DNA from: Deroplatys truncata
Taxonomy: Eukaryota; Arthropoda; Insecta; Mantodea; Mantidae
Direction: 5' to 3'
DNA length: 64,000 nt
Assembly: GCA_030765065.1 (NCBI GenBank)
Contig: CM060984.1
Location: 101,227,488 to 101,291,487 of the forward strand
Shown here: positions 60,401 through 62,508 of the stretch, piece after piece
Layout of the letters: each line of letters opens with the position of its first letter
Position numbering within the stretch: the first letter of the stretch is position 1
The notes under the pieces: model-generated
Told to the model about the DNA's origin: nothing
Seen by the model: the letters and a program-made list of their open reading frames with translations, nothing else
Databases searched by the model: none
Program-made: the position numbers and the translations under genes

Positions 60401-62508
60401 TTTTTCAATTCATTACATATTACATTTTACACTACAGTTCTCCTAAATATTATTAATGACAATAGATGTAATGAAGCAACTTATGTTGGAATAAGTCGAC
60501 AACTTTTTAAAACCCATTTTTCTCCACTCACATCTATATATTAAGACTAGTTTCTGGGAACTACAAGCTGCTAAGTTTGAATGGAAGCAGAATTACACAT
60601 TTCTGGATGCTATTGGCGCAGTAGACTGTACCCATGTACTGATTAAGAAACCTCATGTGCATGGTGACAAATTTATTAATAGAAAAGGGGTTGCCAGTAT
60701 AAACATCCAGGCCATGTGTAATGCAAAGGAAAACTTTACTAGCATAAATGCAAAATGGCCCAGATCCGTACACAATGCTCGCACGTGGAGAAATTCTTTT
60801 ACCTGCCGGGTAATGACTGGGAACACTGCAAATGCGCTACTTCTTGGAGATGTTCGTTATGGTATTGCACCATAGCTCATGATCCCATATCAAAATCCTA
60901 CAACTGCAGAAGAAACATCATACAATAGGTGCAATACCTAAACTGAATCAAACATTTACTGCCGCTTGACAATAATGCACTTGCAATCAGACAGACAGGA
61001 AACACGAATCAGAGACTTGCAATCATAGAACCAAGGCTCAGCACGGAGGGGAATTTTTTTTATTAATACCAAATCTGTGACTCCCAACTCGCTGCTACCA
61101 ACGACTCGGTTTTGCTACAAGCCATTCCTCCTGAGTCATGGCTCGCTTTTATTATTACCTGCCATTGTTTCCCCATAAACCTCACACAATTGGTGATGAA
61201 TTTTTCTGGCATAACATTTCTCACATTCAACAAATGAATCATTGATCTGACTTCACAGTCAGCAGGTCGTTCGATTGCTTTGAACGTTTTGAAACGCTCT
61301 AACAACAGGAAAACACAAAGTGACAATTGCTCACAGCTGCGTCTGGCTTCCTAATGAATGGAGGAAGTGATCGCGCAAACCCTGCAGTAGCAAAATATTA
61401 AAACAGTACTTATTTTAAAAACATGCCTCATACTATTCCCATAAAATTCAGGATATACATTTTATGTGTAGTGCCAGTATCTCAAACATATGGCATTTGA
61501 ATCAAAATCACCATTTTTGAGAAAATAAAGAATAATGAATGTAAACAATAGTTTGGGGAAGGAGGAATTTCATGAAACCTTGGTGGCACATCTGTGGAAC
61601 ACTTGGTCTTAAAATATAAATGTTGGTATTTATCCAACTTTTCTTTTTTGAGTAATGACATATGCGCGCGCACAGAGATCTCTTTCCTAAAATTCCTCTT
61701 TGGGTTTAGGGGAAATCAAAGTATGTATTTTCAGTAAAACTTCATTATCGAATTTCTGGATGGAATACAGTACTTCCTCTTCCTATCATAGGAAGGCTGT
61801 AGATAAACTAATAACAAAATATACAAATTTGCCAGCCACCCCTCCCAAAAAAAGTCAAAAGTAATGGAGACTAGCTAAATAAGGTTACGAATTTTCTACT
61901 GAGTGAGTAAAGAGGTAACCGTAATGGTTGCTTCATTCAACCACACAGTCCAAAGCACTGTCATTGCTCTGAATAGTCATGGTTAAAAGTCTTACCGAGA
62001 CGCCATAGTCAACCACAGGATCCAAATTGACTGTGAGCTCTCAATCAAGAGAAGTGTTTTGGATGGAGAAACAAGGGAGAAAAAAAGTTGAGCCTGATAG
62101 ATATGCAATCATCTGCACATTCATTTCGACGCTCGAGCAAAACAAGCTATCAGTGAGTCAAGGTCAGTTGTTTTCACTGAAATGCAGACCTCTATCAAGC
62201 TGATATCATATAAGTTAGATGACGTCCTACTAAATTAATGTATCTTAAGCAAAAAATGCAGCAAAGTTCAGGTCTTACCTTTCTGTAAGAATCACACACA
62301 AGGATCATTTCTTGCATTAGTTTTCCATCTGGTGTCGTCTTTGGGACTATTTCCCAGAAAATTAGCAACAATTTCTTTATCATATGATCTTGCAATGGTA
62401 ACACGAATCGAATGATAGTCATTAAGAGCCCTGGCAATCTCTCTCCACTAACAATCATGTGTATTGTTTTCTTCAAAGCCTCTATTTTTGTTTTAACATC
62501 ACCTTTCT
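4668..62508 (-). CDS. COPB1: Coatomer subunit beta (beta-COP), 17 exons, 5' end missing
   Basis: beta-COP is a core subunit of the COPI coat, which drives Golgi-to-ER and intra-Golgi vesicle traffic on the cytosolic side of Golgi membranes. Coding exons in transcript order: 62508-62279, 59618-59449, 50933-50726, 46859-46722, 44010-43818, 43734-43586, 40247-40107, 36026-35892, 34080-33941, 32802-32600, 29699-29530, 26538-26226, 21565-21404, 17172-17027, 15068-14979, 9566-9414, 4739-4668. They join in frame into 937 residues (the first codon is split) that align collinearly with remembered animal beta-COP. Residues 1 to about 500 are the adaptin-like HEAT solenoid. Residues about 640 to 840 are the beta-COP C-terminal domain ([34 protein letters not shown]). 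The remainder is the appendage platform ([26 protein letters not shown]). Vertebrate beta-COP has about 953 residues, so only the first 30-35 are absent here. No exon is disrupted, so the gene looks functional. The exon calls rest on homology from memory and on splice signals. Confidence 0.96.
5005..5256 (-). mobile_element. Helentron-like element, internally deleted copy
   Basis: 252 bp. Both termini of the family are present (tctgatttgatgcattcaca next to tgactttctctac at the left, gctagagaaagt at the right) after a long A-tract. Most of the interior, including the microsatellite, is missing. Confidence 0.6.
5690..6397 (-). mobile_element. LINE reverse-transcriptase C-terminal fragment
   Basis: The minus-strand frame contains [27 protein letters not shown] and, further on with stops, a [13 protein letters not shown] region. 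This is the thumb and post-RT segment of Jockey/CR1-type non-LTR retrotransposons. It is 5'-truncated and broken by stops. Confidence 0.7.
6420..7790 (-). mobile_element. Penelope-like element (RT and GIY-YIG), decayed
   Basis: On the minus strand the RT region includes [20 protein letters not shown] and [14 protein letters not shown] (a degenerate YxDD motif), then [11 protein letters not shown]. At 6545-6787 a GIY-YIG endonuclease region follows ([13 protein letters not shown]-like segment, then [14 protein letters not shown]). RT followed by GIY-YIG defines Penelope-like elements. Several frameshifts make it non-functional. It is next to the LINE fragment at 5690-6397. Confidence 0.85.
7880..8295 (-). 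mobile_element. Helentron-like element, truncated copy
   Basis: Shares the family body (gagatatacattttatttgt, then the tggggtagggggattttctt block) and the end tggtagagaaagt at 8295. A (TC)n-rich tract replaces the (AC)n core. The other terminus is missing. Confidence 0.6.
8296..9007. other. Intronic sequence, nothing recognised
   Basis: AT-rich part of the last COPB1 intron, without a recognisable gene or repeat. Confidence 0.4.
9021..9404 (+). repeat. tRNA-derived SINE (family E) with 13-bp target duplication
   Basis: The head gcggcgccgtggctgagtgg is A-box-like and ccgggttcaatccc is B-box-like. The body holds gggttttctccgggttctcc, a G-run at 9348-9363 and an aatgaatga tail. It is flanked by perfect 13-bp duplications, aattattacctgg, at 9008-9020 and 9405-9417. 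The right copy spans the splice donor of COPB1 exon p. The SINE lies antisense to COPB1. Confidence 0.9.
9414..9566 (-). CDS. COPB1: COPB1 exon p
   Basis: Codes for residues 864-914, from [20 protein letters not shown] to [11 protein letters not shown], part of the appendage platform. The acceptor is ctttttttag. The donor is CAG|gtaataatt at 9414/9413. The donor lies inside one copy of the 13-bp target duplication of an adjacent SINE (9021-9404). Confidence 0.97.
9567..10486. other. Intronic sequence, nothing recognised
   Basis: Part of the 5.4 kb COPB1 intron. The open frame at 9799-9993 shows no protein-like conservation. Confidence 0.4.
10487..10655 (+). repeat. SINE family A, 5'-truncated copy
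   Basis: Matches the 3' half of family A from gaagggaagtaaagccggtg through tttcacgcccaatatagaat to the ataaataaaac tail. The tRNA-like head is absent. Confidence 0.8.
10728..11024 (+). repeat. tRNA-derived SINE family A, full copy
   Basis: A-box-like tggtgtagtggttacatgct, B-box-like gagttcaaaccc, then the family body (gggcataaaaatcc, cctctgagcaaaatt, tttcacgcccagtatagaat) and the aataaaactcaattt tail. It is about 297 bp, matching the copies at 39698-39987 and 63375-63676. A (TC)n tract precedes it. Confidence 0.85.
11261..11329 (+). repeat. (GT)n/(GC)n microsatellite
   Basis: A (GT)n run passing into GCGCGC and back to GTGTGT. Alternating purine-pyrimidine, so potentially Z-DNA-prone. Confidence 0.95.
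11765..14205 (-). mobile_element. Tigger/pogo-type DNA transposon, full length, decayed
   Basis: 2441 bp between TA target duplications (11763-11764 and 14206-14207). The terminal repeats are CAGTAGACCCTAGTTTAAAT at the left and CAGTAGACCCTCGCTAATTC at the right (minus strand). The size is typical of Tigger1-like elements. Confidence 0.9.
12202..13730 (-). pseudogene. Tigger-like transposase, broken
   Basis: Starts at an ATG at 13730 ([18 protein letters not shown]). The CENP-B/HTH region follows ([24 protein letters not shown]), then the catalytic domain ([37 protein letters not shown], and [20 protein letters not shown] as the last catalytic segment). The pieces sit in different frames, so no intact protein can be made. 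It is a Tc1/mariner-superfamily DDD-type transposase on the same strand as COPB1. Confidence 0.85.
14206..14978. other. Intronic sequence, nothing recognised
   Basis: AT-rich, with no recognisable element between the Tigger copy and COPB1 exon o. Confidence 0.4.
14979..15068 (-). CDS. COPB1: COPB1 exon o
   Basis: A 90-base exon coding for 30 residues (834-863), [20 protein letters not shown] then [10 protein letters not shown]. The match to the [28 protein letters not shown] block fixes its identity. The acceptor is tgtgtttag and the donor is AAG|gtaagtgg. Confidence 0.95.
15290..15545 (+). other. Acidic open frame of unknown origin
   Basis: The frame contains [20 protein letters not shown] and [13 protein letters not shown]. 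The acidic composition recalls the N-terminal region of piggyBac transposases, but no catalytic domain follows. A helentron-like element interrupts it at 15560. Not convincing as a gene. Confidence 0.25.
15560..16405 (-). mobile_element. Helentron-like element, near-full copy
   Basis: 846 bp, close to the 864 bp of copy 1. The left end is cctgatgtgttacactcaca plus tgactttctctac after an A-tract; the right end is gtgtagagaaagt followed by AAAAA. The core microsatellite here is (TC)n/(TCTA)n (16090-16325) rather than (AC)n, so the microsatellite type varies between copies at the same position. Confidence 0.65.
16090..16325 (+). repeat. (TC)n/(TCTA)n microsatellite
   Basis: About 235 bp of CTCTCTAT-type repeats, the longest simple repeat in the window, in the core of the helentron-like copy. 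Confidence 0.95.
17027..17172 (-). CDS. COPB1: COPB1 exon n
   Basis: Completes the Val codon and codes for residues 786-833 ([20 protein letters not shown] to EFEWENK). [10 protein letters not shown] and [14 protein letters not shown] are near-identical to vertebrate beta-COP. The acceptor is gattacag and the donor is AAG|gtaatgaa. Confidence 0.97.
17173..17980. other. Intronic sequence, nothing recognised
   Basis: AT-rich intron without a supported feature. Confidence 0.4.
17981..18090 (+). repeat. tRNA-derived SINE fragment (family C)
   Basis: A-box-like ctaagatggttagagcaact, B-box-like tggttcaaattac and gcattgaatttttcag, the last shared with the palindrome at 63206-63320. Confidence 0.55.
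18165..18400 (-). mobile_element. Helentron-like element fragment
   Basis: Carries the family body (tttaagatatacagcttatt, cgtcagagtcatttttaaga), a (TC)n core at 18291-18320 and ttccagtgaaatc, but neither terminus. Confidence 0.5.
18425..19360 (+). mobile_element. Penelope-like element, 5' part (RT)
   Basis: Translation with stops gives [59 protein letters not shown] and [10 protein letters not shown], the RT core of a Penelope-like element. It is cut at 19360 by a LINE insertion and resumes at 20402. Frameshifts and stops mark it as dead. Confidence 0.85.
19361..20383 (+). mobile_element. LINE 3' fragment (RNase H) inserted in the PLE
   Basis: 1023 bp with 18-bp target duplications (atattgactttatcaata at 19343-19360 and, with one mismatch, at 20384-20401). 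It codes for a broken RNase H domain ([48 protein letters not shown]) and then the C-terminal [15 protein letters not shown] region. This is typical of RNase H-bearing non-LTR elements of the I/Jockey/R1 groups. 5'-truncated. Confidence 0.85.
20402..20910 (+). mobile_element. Penelope-like element, 3' part (GIY-YIG)
   Basis: Continuation of the PLE at 18425. It codes for [20 protein letters not shown] and [19 protein letters not shown], a GIY-YIG endonuclease fragment. Near 20870-20900 is a hairpin ending TTTCGAAACATG, like other PLE 3' ends. Confidence 0.8.
20990..21290 (-). mobile_element. Penelope-like GIY-YIG fragment
   Basis: On the minus strand [20 protein letters not shown] is followed by [11 protein letters not shown]. 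Only the endonuclease survives, next to COPB1 exon m and facing the PLE at 20402-20910. Confidence 0.75.
21404..21565 (-). CDS. COPB1: COPB1 exon m
   Basis: Completes the Gly codon and codes for residues 732-784 ([20 protein letters not shown] to NGIIFGNI) plus the first base of a Val codon. [20 protein letters not shown] is a beta-COP hallmark. The acceptor is ttcttgtag and the donor is ATAG|gtaagcat. Confidence 0.97.
21728..21960 (+). repeat. tRNA-derived SINE-like repeat (family D)
   Basis: A-box-like tggggtagctcagttgattt and B-box-like tggtttgattcct with a non-tRNA body. Not a tRNA gene: no complete acceptor stem follows. Confidence 0.55.
21961..22680. other. Intronic sequence, nothing recognised
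   Basis: Short open frames on the minus strand (21940-22280) have no recognisable homology. Confidence 0.35.
22681..23345 (+). mobile_element. Penelope-like element 3' end (GIY-YIG and terminal hairpin)
   Basis: An uninterrupted 159-codon frame (22775-23254) codes for a GIY-YIG endonuclease: [53 protein letters not shown]. It ends VALS. Immediately after, CTGATGATGAAGACAAGTTG starts a hairpin ending CTTCGAAACACG. The 3' end matches the copy at 54441-55358. The RT is absent (5' truncation). Confidence 0.88.
23350..24690 (-). pseudogene. hAT-like (ZMYM/TTF-type) transposase remnant
   Basis: On the minus strand, with stops and frame changes, segments such as [40 protein letters not shown] and [18 protein letters not shown] resemble hAT proteins of the TTF/ZMYM-type family (LRGHDE-like motif, then NRG). 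No long open frame is left and no termini were found. Confidence 0.5.
24691..25138. other. Intronic sequence with poly(A) run
   Basis: Contains an A-run near 24694-24711 and no recognisable gene. Confidence 0.4.
25141..26037 (-). mobile_element. Non-autonomous mariner-derived element, copy 2
   Basis: 897 bp flanked by TA. The ends are cgaggcctgttcaaataatt and, as complement, tgagatctgttcaaaaaatt. On the minus strand an HTH segment ([33 protein letters not shown]) runs directly into [20 protein letters not shown] and the C-terminal [20 protein letters not shown]. The intervening part of the catalytic domain is missing, with the same junction as copy 1. It cannot make an active transposase. 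Confidence 0.88.
26226..26538 (-). CDS. COPB1: COPB1 exon l, with a Gly-rich linker
   Basis: At 313 bases this is the longest exon seen. It codes for residues 627-730 plus the first base of a Gly codon. It starts with a linker ([20 protein letters not shown]), passes through a glycine-rich stretch ([18 protein letters not shown]) where vertebrate beta-COP differs and is shorter, and ends in the near-invariant [20 protein letters not shown] and [17 protein letters not shown]. The acceptor is gatatgcag and the donor is ACAG|gtgaacac. Confidence 0.95.
28013..28500 (+). other. Promoter-like, possibly LTR-derived segment
   Basis: More GC-rich than its surroundings, with a TATA-like ggttatataagtgag at about 28192-28206 followed by a leader-like sequence without ORFs. 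This could be a solo LTR or leader of a retroelement, but no boundaries or target duplications were found. Confidence 0.25.
28513..28722. repeat. Foldback with PLE-like terminal hairpin motif
   Basis: Two arms of about 95-100 bp (around ggaggttgttacactacatc and its diverged complement), with a short spacer. The right arm contains CTGATAATGGGAGCAAATCG, leading to TCTCCCGAAACG, the hairpin-GAAAC motif of PLE 3' ends. Confidence 0.75.
29395..29500 (+). repeat. Solo PLE-like 3' end
   Basis: ttgatgaggcaaaaaccctc is followed by aaaacatgtcctcag and aagttagtgttgtaacattt. It resembles the terminal motif and tail of the PLE copies and foldbacks, without any coding sequence. Confidence 0.4.
29530..29699 (-). 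CDS. COPB1: COPB1 exon k
   Basis: Completes the Gly codon and codes for residues 571-626 ([20 protein letters not shown] to EEEATTQK). [15 protein letters not shown] is conserved; the tail is the charged linker before the C-terminal domain. The acceptor is gaacacacag and the donor is AAG|gtaaatat. Confidence 0.95.
29700..30031. other. Intronic sequence, nothing recognised
   Basis: AT-rich, no supported feature. Confidence 0.4.
30032..30240 (+). mobile_element. Helentron-like element 5' end, opposite orientation
   Basis: Starts tactttccctgccacgtacc and continues with the family's terminal body (gaataccaa- and tcaaaaatttgatatcaagg-type blocks) up to a short GT-rich stretch and ataccaaacttggt. 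Only the 5' portion is present. Confidence 0.55.
30279..30510. repeat. Foldback of about 100-bp arms
   Basis: Arms around ttactctgttattatacagg (left) and cctgtataataacagagtaa (right) pair with few mismatches across a spacer of about 30 bp. The right arm holds AGCTGATGATGGAAGTGAAG, the PLE-type motif start. Confidence 0.8.
30672..31899 (+). mobile_element. Tc1-like transposon, full length, decayed
   Basis: 1228 bp with TA duplications (30670-30671 and 31900-31901). The termini CACTATGTGATCAAAAGTAT and the complement CACTACGTGATCAAAAGTAT form the inverted repeats. Confidence 0.93.
30855..31815 (+). pseudogene. Tc1-like transposase, frameshifted
   Basis: The N-terminal paired-type HTH ([20 protein letters not shown]) and second HTH ([20 protein letters not shown]) are open at 30855-31334. 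The catalytic part continues in other frames: [20 protein letters not shown] with the second Asp, [15 protein letters not shown], and the [20 protein letters not shown] segment with the final acidic region. Frameshifts separate these blocks, so no active protein is expected. Confidence 0.9.
31985..32002 (+). repeat. Poly(C) run
   Basis: A C-homopolymer of about 14-15 bases. Confidence 0.9.
32370..32559 (-). mobile_element. Helentron-like element, 5'-terminal fragment
   Basis: Contains the family blocks ttttttgggatccagggaac and tgaaatctcgatattgaatt and ends gtgctagagaaagt at 32559, 41 nt from the COPB1 exon j donor. Confidence 0.55.
32600..32802 (-). CDS. COPB1: COPB1 exon j
   Basis: Completes the split Ser and codes for residues 503-569 ([20 protein letters not shown] to ASILHLGKS) plus the first base of a Gly codon. 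It corresponds to the RPPLRGFLLDGDFF and LLMATILHLGKS blocks of vertebrate beta-COP. The acceptor is atttacag and the donor is TCGG|gtatggta. Confidence 0.95.
32803..33940. other. COPB1 intron, no feature seen
   Basis: A 1.1-kb AT-rich intron, one of the few here without a recognisable repeat. Confidence 0.5.
33941..34080 (-). CDS. COPB1: COPB1 exon i
   Basis: Codes for residues 456-501 ([20 protein letters not shown] to TQSAFNTA) plus two bases of a Ser codon. It covers the acidic, less conserved linker and then the conserved [16 protein letters not shown]. The acceptor is ttgtgcag and the donor is AG|gtaaagag. Confidence 0.94.
34523..35080 (-). pseudogene. Non-LTR retrotransposon RT C-terminal region
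   Basis: Open minus-strand frame with [40 protein letters not shown] and [20 protein letters not shown], the post-RT region of Jockey/CR1-like LINEs (ALIYSHxxYG...[12 protein letters not shown]). About 185 codons remain open, which suggests a young copy. Confidence 0.85.
35084..35195 (-). rRNA. 5S rRNA-derived sequence (pseudogene)
   Basis: 112 nt matching the metazoan 5S rRNA from its first base (GCCAACGGCCATACCATGCT) through the internal promoter (GTTAAGCAGC; TACTTGGATGGGTGACCGCT) to GTGCCG. The last 6-8 nt that close helix I are missing. It passes straight into LINE sequence, so it is not a functional 5S gene. Confidence 0.85.
35199..35587 (+). other. Possible solo LTR
   Basis: Begins TG (tgttggtgcgatttagtaac) and ends CA (acaccctgcttaca). 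It has a TATA-like gagtataaattc and polyadenylation-like aataaaagtg and aaataaattc motifs in plausible order. No target duplication was found, so this is tentative. Confidence 0.3.
35892..36026 (-). CDS. COPB1: COPB1 exon h
   Basis: Codes for residues 411-455, [20 protein letters not shown] through [22 protein letters not shown] is a conserved beta-COP signature. The acceptor is tttttcag and the donor is GAG|gtgagatg. Length 135 bases, phase 0 at both ends. Confidence 0.96.
36121..36860. mobile_element. MITE-like element with 25-bp inverted repeats
   Basis: The left end gaagagctcaaaagcaaaac and the complement of the right end gaagagctcaaatgcaaaac match, extending into aagt. About 740 bp. An inverted copy of the subterminal gcaaaacaagttatatac lies at about 36340-36361, and an AT-rich palindrome at 36400-36440. 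No coding sequence. Confidence 0.55.
37021..37458. other. Unclassified, less AT-rich segment
   Basis: Holds a 115-codon plus-strand frame (37044-37391) with no recognisable domain. Probably an unclassified repeat next to the mariner insertion. Confidence 0.3.
37461..38744 (-). mobile_element. Mariner transposon, full length
   Basis: 1284 bp with TA duplications (37459-37460 and 38745-38746). The inverted repeats agaaggtggtttgataagtt and tgagggtgctttgataagtt differ at few positions. The size is typical of intact mariners. Confidence 0.95.
37527..38569 (-). pseudogene. Mariner transposase with a single frameshift
   Basis: A 5' frame of 266 codons from ATG at 38569 carries the HTH region ([33 protein letters not shown]), the WVPQLLT linker and the first catalytic Asp in [10 protein letters not shown]. 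The 3' frame carries the second Asp ([11 protein letters not shown]) and the third ([13 protein letters not shown]), with the D-34-D spacing of mariners, and ends GDYIEK with a stop. One apparent base loss at about 37910 separates the two frames; otherwise the coding sequence is open. The copy is therefore probably young but inactive. Confidence 0.9.
38943..39430 (+). mobile_element. 5'-truncated mariner fragment of a different subfamily
   Basis: The plus-strand translation gives [37 protein letters not shown] and, after a break, [20 protein letters not shown] to GDYVEK with a stop. A poly(A)-rich stretch and the end aggtcggaaaacttttcaga lead to a TA. It keeps only the second half of the catalytic domain and lies 200 bp from the full mariner, in opposite orientation. 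Confidence 0.85.
39698..39987 (+). repeat. tRNA-derived SINE family A, full copy with target duplication
   Basis: 290 bp flanked by perfect 13-bp duplications, aaaactcagttac, at 39685-39697 and 39988-40000. Head ttgtcctccgtggtcttggg, B-box-like tggtttcaaacct and the aataaaactcaatttc tail define the ends of family A. Confidence 0.92.
40107..40247 (-). CDS. COPB1: COPB1 exon g
   Basis: Codes for 47 residues (364-410), from [18 protein letters not shown] to [11 protein letters not shown], in the HEAT solenoid. The acceptor is gcttttcag and the donor is GAG|gtatttct. Both borders are phase 0. Confidence 0.95.
40248..42640. other. COPB1 intron, largely unannotated
   Basis: AT-rich. A 144-codon minus-strand frame (41566-42000) lies opposite purine-rich sequence and has no recognisable domain. 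A small (TA)n(CA)n microsatellite is at 42450-42477. Confidence 0.4.
42640..43095 (+). pseudogene. hAT-type BED/CGGBP1-like remnant
   Basis: The plus-strand frame 42666-43013 contains [20 protein letters not shown] with the CxxC of a BED-type finger, followed by [12 protein letters not shown], which resembles the segment after the BED finger in hAT/CGGBP1-like proteins. The catalytic domain is missing. Confidence 0.55.
43586..43734 (-). CDS. COPB1: COPB1 exon f
   Basis: Completes the split Ala and codes for residues 315-363 ([20 protein letters not shown] to LHSCCIK). The segment [18 protein letters not shown] matches beta-COP. The acceptor is tatatgcag and the donor is AAG|gttggtat, a weaker but acceptable GT donor. 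Confidence 0.95.
43818..44010 (-). CDS. COPB1: COPB1 exon e
   Basis: Codes for residues 250-313 ([20 protein letters not shown] to VRKKTLNL) plus the first base of an Ala codon. The block [20 protein letters not shown] is diagnostic for beta-COP. The acceptor is gattattacag and the donor is CTAG|gtgagtg. The following intron is only 83 bp, the only small intron seen in this gene. Confidence 0.97.
44736..45687. mobile_element. Candidate DNA element with diverged inverted ends
   Basis: The left end accacatttactcatataat plus ttatgcac and the complement of the right end tatatttacttgagtaagtt plus atgccccc are alike. An internal block around cttctccatgaagaaagaat-type sequence occurs twice (about 44985-45080 and 45500-45600). 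Runs of C occur at 45047. No transposase is recognisable. Confidence 0.4.
46450..46633. repeat. Perfect 71-bp foldback with 42-bp spacer
   Basis: The arms 46450-46520 and 46563-46633 are exact reverse complements (arm begins tttaaaggtgagtcggaatt). The spacer and right arm hold CTGAGGATGGGAACAACGGT then TTCCCGAAACATG, the hairpin-GAAAC motif seen at PLE 3' ends. Confidence 0.95.
46722..46859 (-). CDS. COPB1: COPB1 exon d
   Basis: Codes for residues 204-249, [20 protein letters not shown] through [17 protein letters not shown], a very conserved beta-COP block. It is 138 bases with both borders in phase 0. The acceptor is gtttttcag and the donor is AAG|gtgagtg. A perfect 71-bp foldback begins about 88 nt downstream of the donor, in the following intron. 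Confidence 0.97.
47010..47170 (-). mobile_element. Penelope-like GIY-YIG fragment
   Basis: Minus-strand [20 protein letters not shown] followed by [14 protein letters not shown] is the core of a PLE endonuclease. A ctgatgagaacatcagctct plus tgaaac motif lies at 47350-47376 on the other strand. Confidence 0.75.
47640..48260 (-). pseudogene. piggyBac-like transposase C-terminal fragment
   Basis: The minus strand first codes for [16 protein letters not shown] and [19 protein letters not shown] (compare the V..YN..MGGVD motif of piggyBac). A cysteine/histidine-rich tail follows ([20 protein letters not shown] then YHT), with several of the zinc-binding cysteines lost. Broken, without termini. 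Confidence 0.6.
48300..50262 (-). mobile_element. Tigger/pogo-like transposon, second copy
   Basis: 1963 bp with TA duplications (48298-48299 and 50263-50264). The ends are CAGTAGAATCTTGTTAGTAC and, as complement, CAGTGGAATCTCATTAGTAT. It differs from the copy at 11765-14205 in both ends and protein. Confidence 0.9.
48468..49935 (-). pseudogene. Tigger-like transposase, broken
   Basis: Minus strand: the N-terminal HTH ([20 protein letters not shown]), the CENP-B-like region ([20 protein letters not shown]), the first catalytic segment ([20 protein letters not shown]), and a C-terminal acidic tail ending IDMYFKPV. The frames are interrupted at several places; the last catalytic segment is only partly readable. 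Confidence 0.88.
50726..50933 (-). CDS. COPB1: COPB1 exon c
   Basis: Completes the split Arg and codes for residues 135-203 ([20 protein letters not shown] to VIVELIYK). It carries the HEAT-repeat motif [19 protein letters not shown] and [15 protein letters not shown]. The acceptor is tttttccag and the donor is AAG|gtatgcac. Confidence 0.97.
50934..53150. other. Largest COPB1 intron, proximal part
   Basis: AT-rich with one imperfect tandem duplication of about 75 bp (51046-51180, around gttaattagcttaaatcaaa). The minus-strand frame at 52012-52200 is unexplained. No gene recognised. Confidence 0.4.
53165..54200 (-). pseudogene. Tc1-like transposase remnant
   Basis: Minus strand, in changing frames: [15 protein letters not shown], then [17 protein letters not shown] with the first catalytic Asp, [15 protein letters not shown], and a degenerate ELKTCG/LWSGLK-type end. 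One end resembles a Tc1 terminus (cagtagcggcattaattctg at about 53171); the matching end was not found. Truncated and inactive. Confidence 0.8.
54360..55517 (-). mobile_element. Helentron-like element split by a PLE
   Basis: Left part 54360-54440 (aagggattttattgaaaatc to aaataccaagttgag), right part 55359-55517 (accaagtagagtatttatcc to gggagagaaagt). Together they read as one copy of the family, interrupted by the PLE at 54441-55358. Confidence 0.7.
54441..55358 (-). mobile_element. 5'-truncated Penelope-like element with 11-bp target duplication
   Basis: 918 bp flanked by accaagttgag (54430-54440) and accaagtagag (55359-55369). It codes on the minus strand for [20 protein letters not shown] and [20 protein letters not shown], near-identical to the copy at 22681-23345. 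Its 3' end carries CTGATGATGAAGACAAGGTG leading to CTCCGAAACGC. Confidence 0.9.
55946..56000 (+). repeat. Short tandem duplication
   Basis: The unit catattaatgagtaagtaaa plus tta occurs twice in a row, and a partial third copy (catattagtgagtaaat) follows at about 56028. Confidence 0.85.
56482..58988 (+). mobile_element. piggyBac-type transposon, complete but decayed
   Basis: 2507 bp flanked by TTAA on both sides (56478-56481 and 58989-58992). The termini CCCTTTGCGACACATAGCG and the complement CCCTTTGCTGCGCATA form the inverted repeats; a subterminal ctgctgcgcatagcgtag block occurs near the left end. Confidence 0.95.
56756..58443 (+). pseudogene. piggyBac-like transposase, broken
   Basis: Begins near [20 protein letters not shown]. 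An acidic region ([20 protein letters not shown]) is followed by [19 protein letters not shown] and [40 protein letters not shown] holds the catalytic DEAM motif with [14 protein letters not shown]. Then come [17 protein letters not shown] and a Cys-rich zinc-binding tail ([40 protein letters not shown]). In-frame stops and frameshifts (for example near 56860, 57118 and 57700) inactivate it. Confidence 0.93.
58993..59448. other. Intronic sequence, nothing recognised
   Basis: No supported feature between the piggyBac element and COPB1 exon b. Confidence 0.4.
59449..59618 (-). CDS. COPB1: COPB1 exon b
   Basis: Codes for residues 78-133 ([20 protein letters not shown] to FTIY) plus two bases of an Arg codon. 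[20 protein letters not shown] is near-invariant in animal beta-COP. The acceptor is gtgaatag and the donor is AG|gtatagtt. The Arg codon is completed in the next exon, 8.5 kb away, across the longest intron in the window. Confidence 0.96.
59619..60450. other. Intronic sequence with (ATT)n tract
   Basis: AT-rich, with an (ATT)n microsatellite at about 59958-59993. No gene recognised. Confidence 0.5.
60455..60950 (+). pseudogene. PIF/Harbinger transposase fragment
   Basis: [20 protein letters not shown] carries the first catalytic Asp region (GAVDCTH). It is followed by [35 protein letters not shown] (second segment) and [12 protein letters not shown] then [13 protein letters not shown] (LLGDxGY). 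These are the HARBI1-type DDE blocks in order. An in-frame stop lies after GIAP, and the N-terminal and C-terminal parts and termini are missing. Confidence 0.85.
61060..61340 (-). pseudogene. Mariner-like HTH fragment
   Basis: The minus-strand [20 protein letters not shown] and [16 protein letters not shown] resemble the N-terminal HTH of the ADCEIRxVIxFLNARN group of mariner transposases. The catalytic domain is absent. Confidence 0.55.
61435..61812 (-). mobile_element. Helentron-like element, degenerate copy
   Basis: Shares the family blocks aattcaggatatacatttta, aatagtttggggaaggagga and gaatttctggatggaataca, with a short GC/AC core (gcgcgcgcacag). The terminus is diverged (gctgtagataaact). 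Confidence 0.5.
62279..62508 (-). CDS. COPB1: COPB1 exon a (first in window)
   Basis: Codes for residues 1-77 of the in-window protein, starting within the E of [14 protein letters not shown] and ending at CDSYRK. It contains the conserved [16 protein letters not shown] and [18 protein letters not shown] segments at the start of the adaptin-like solenoid. The acceptor is ttttacag before 62508 and the donor is AAG|gtaagacc at 62279/62278. The upstream phase requires one base from an exon not seen here. Confidence 0.95.
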
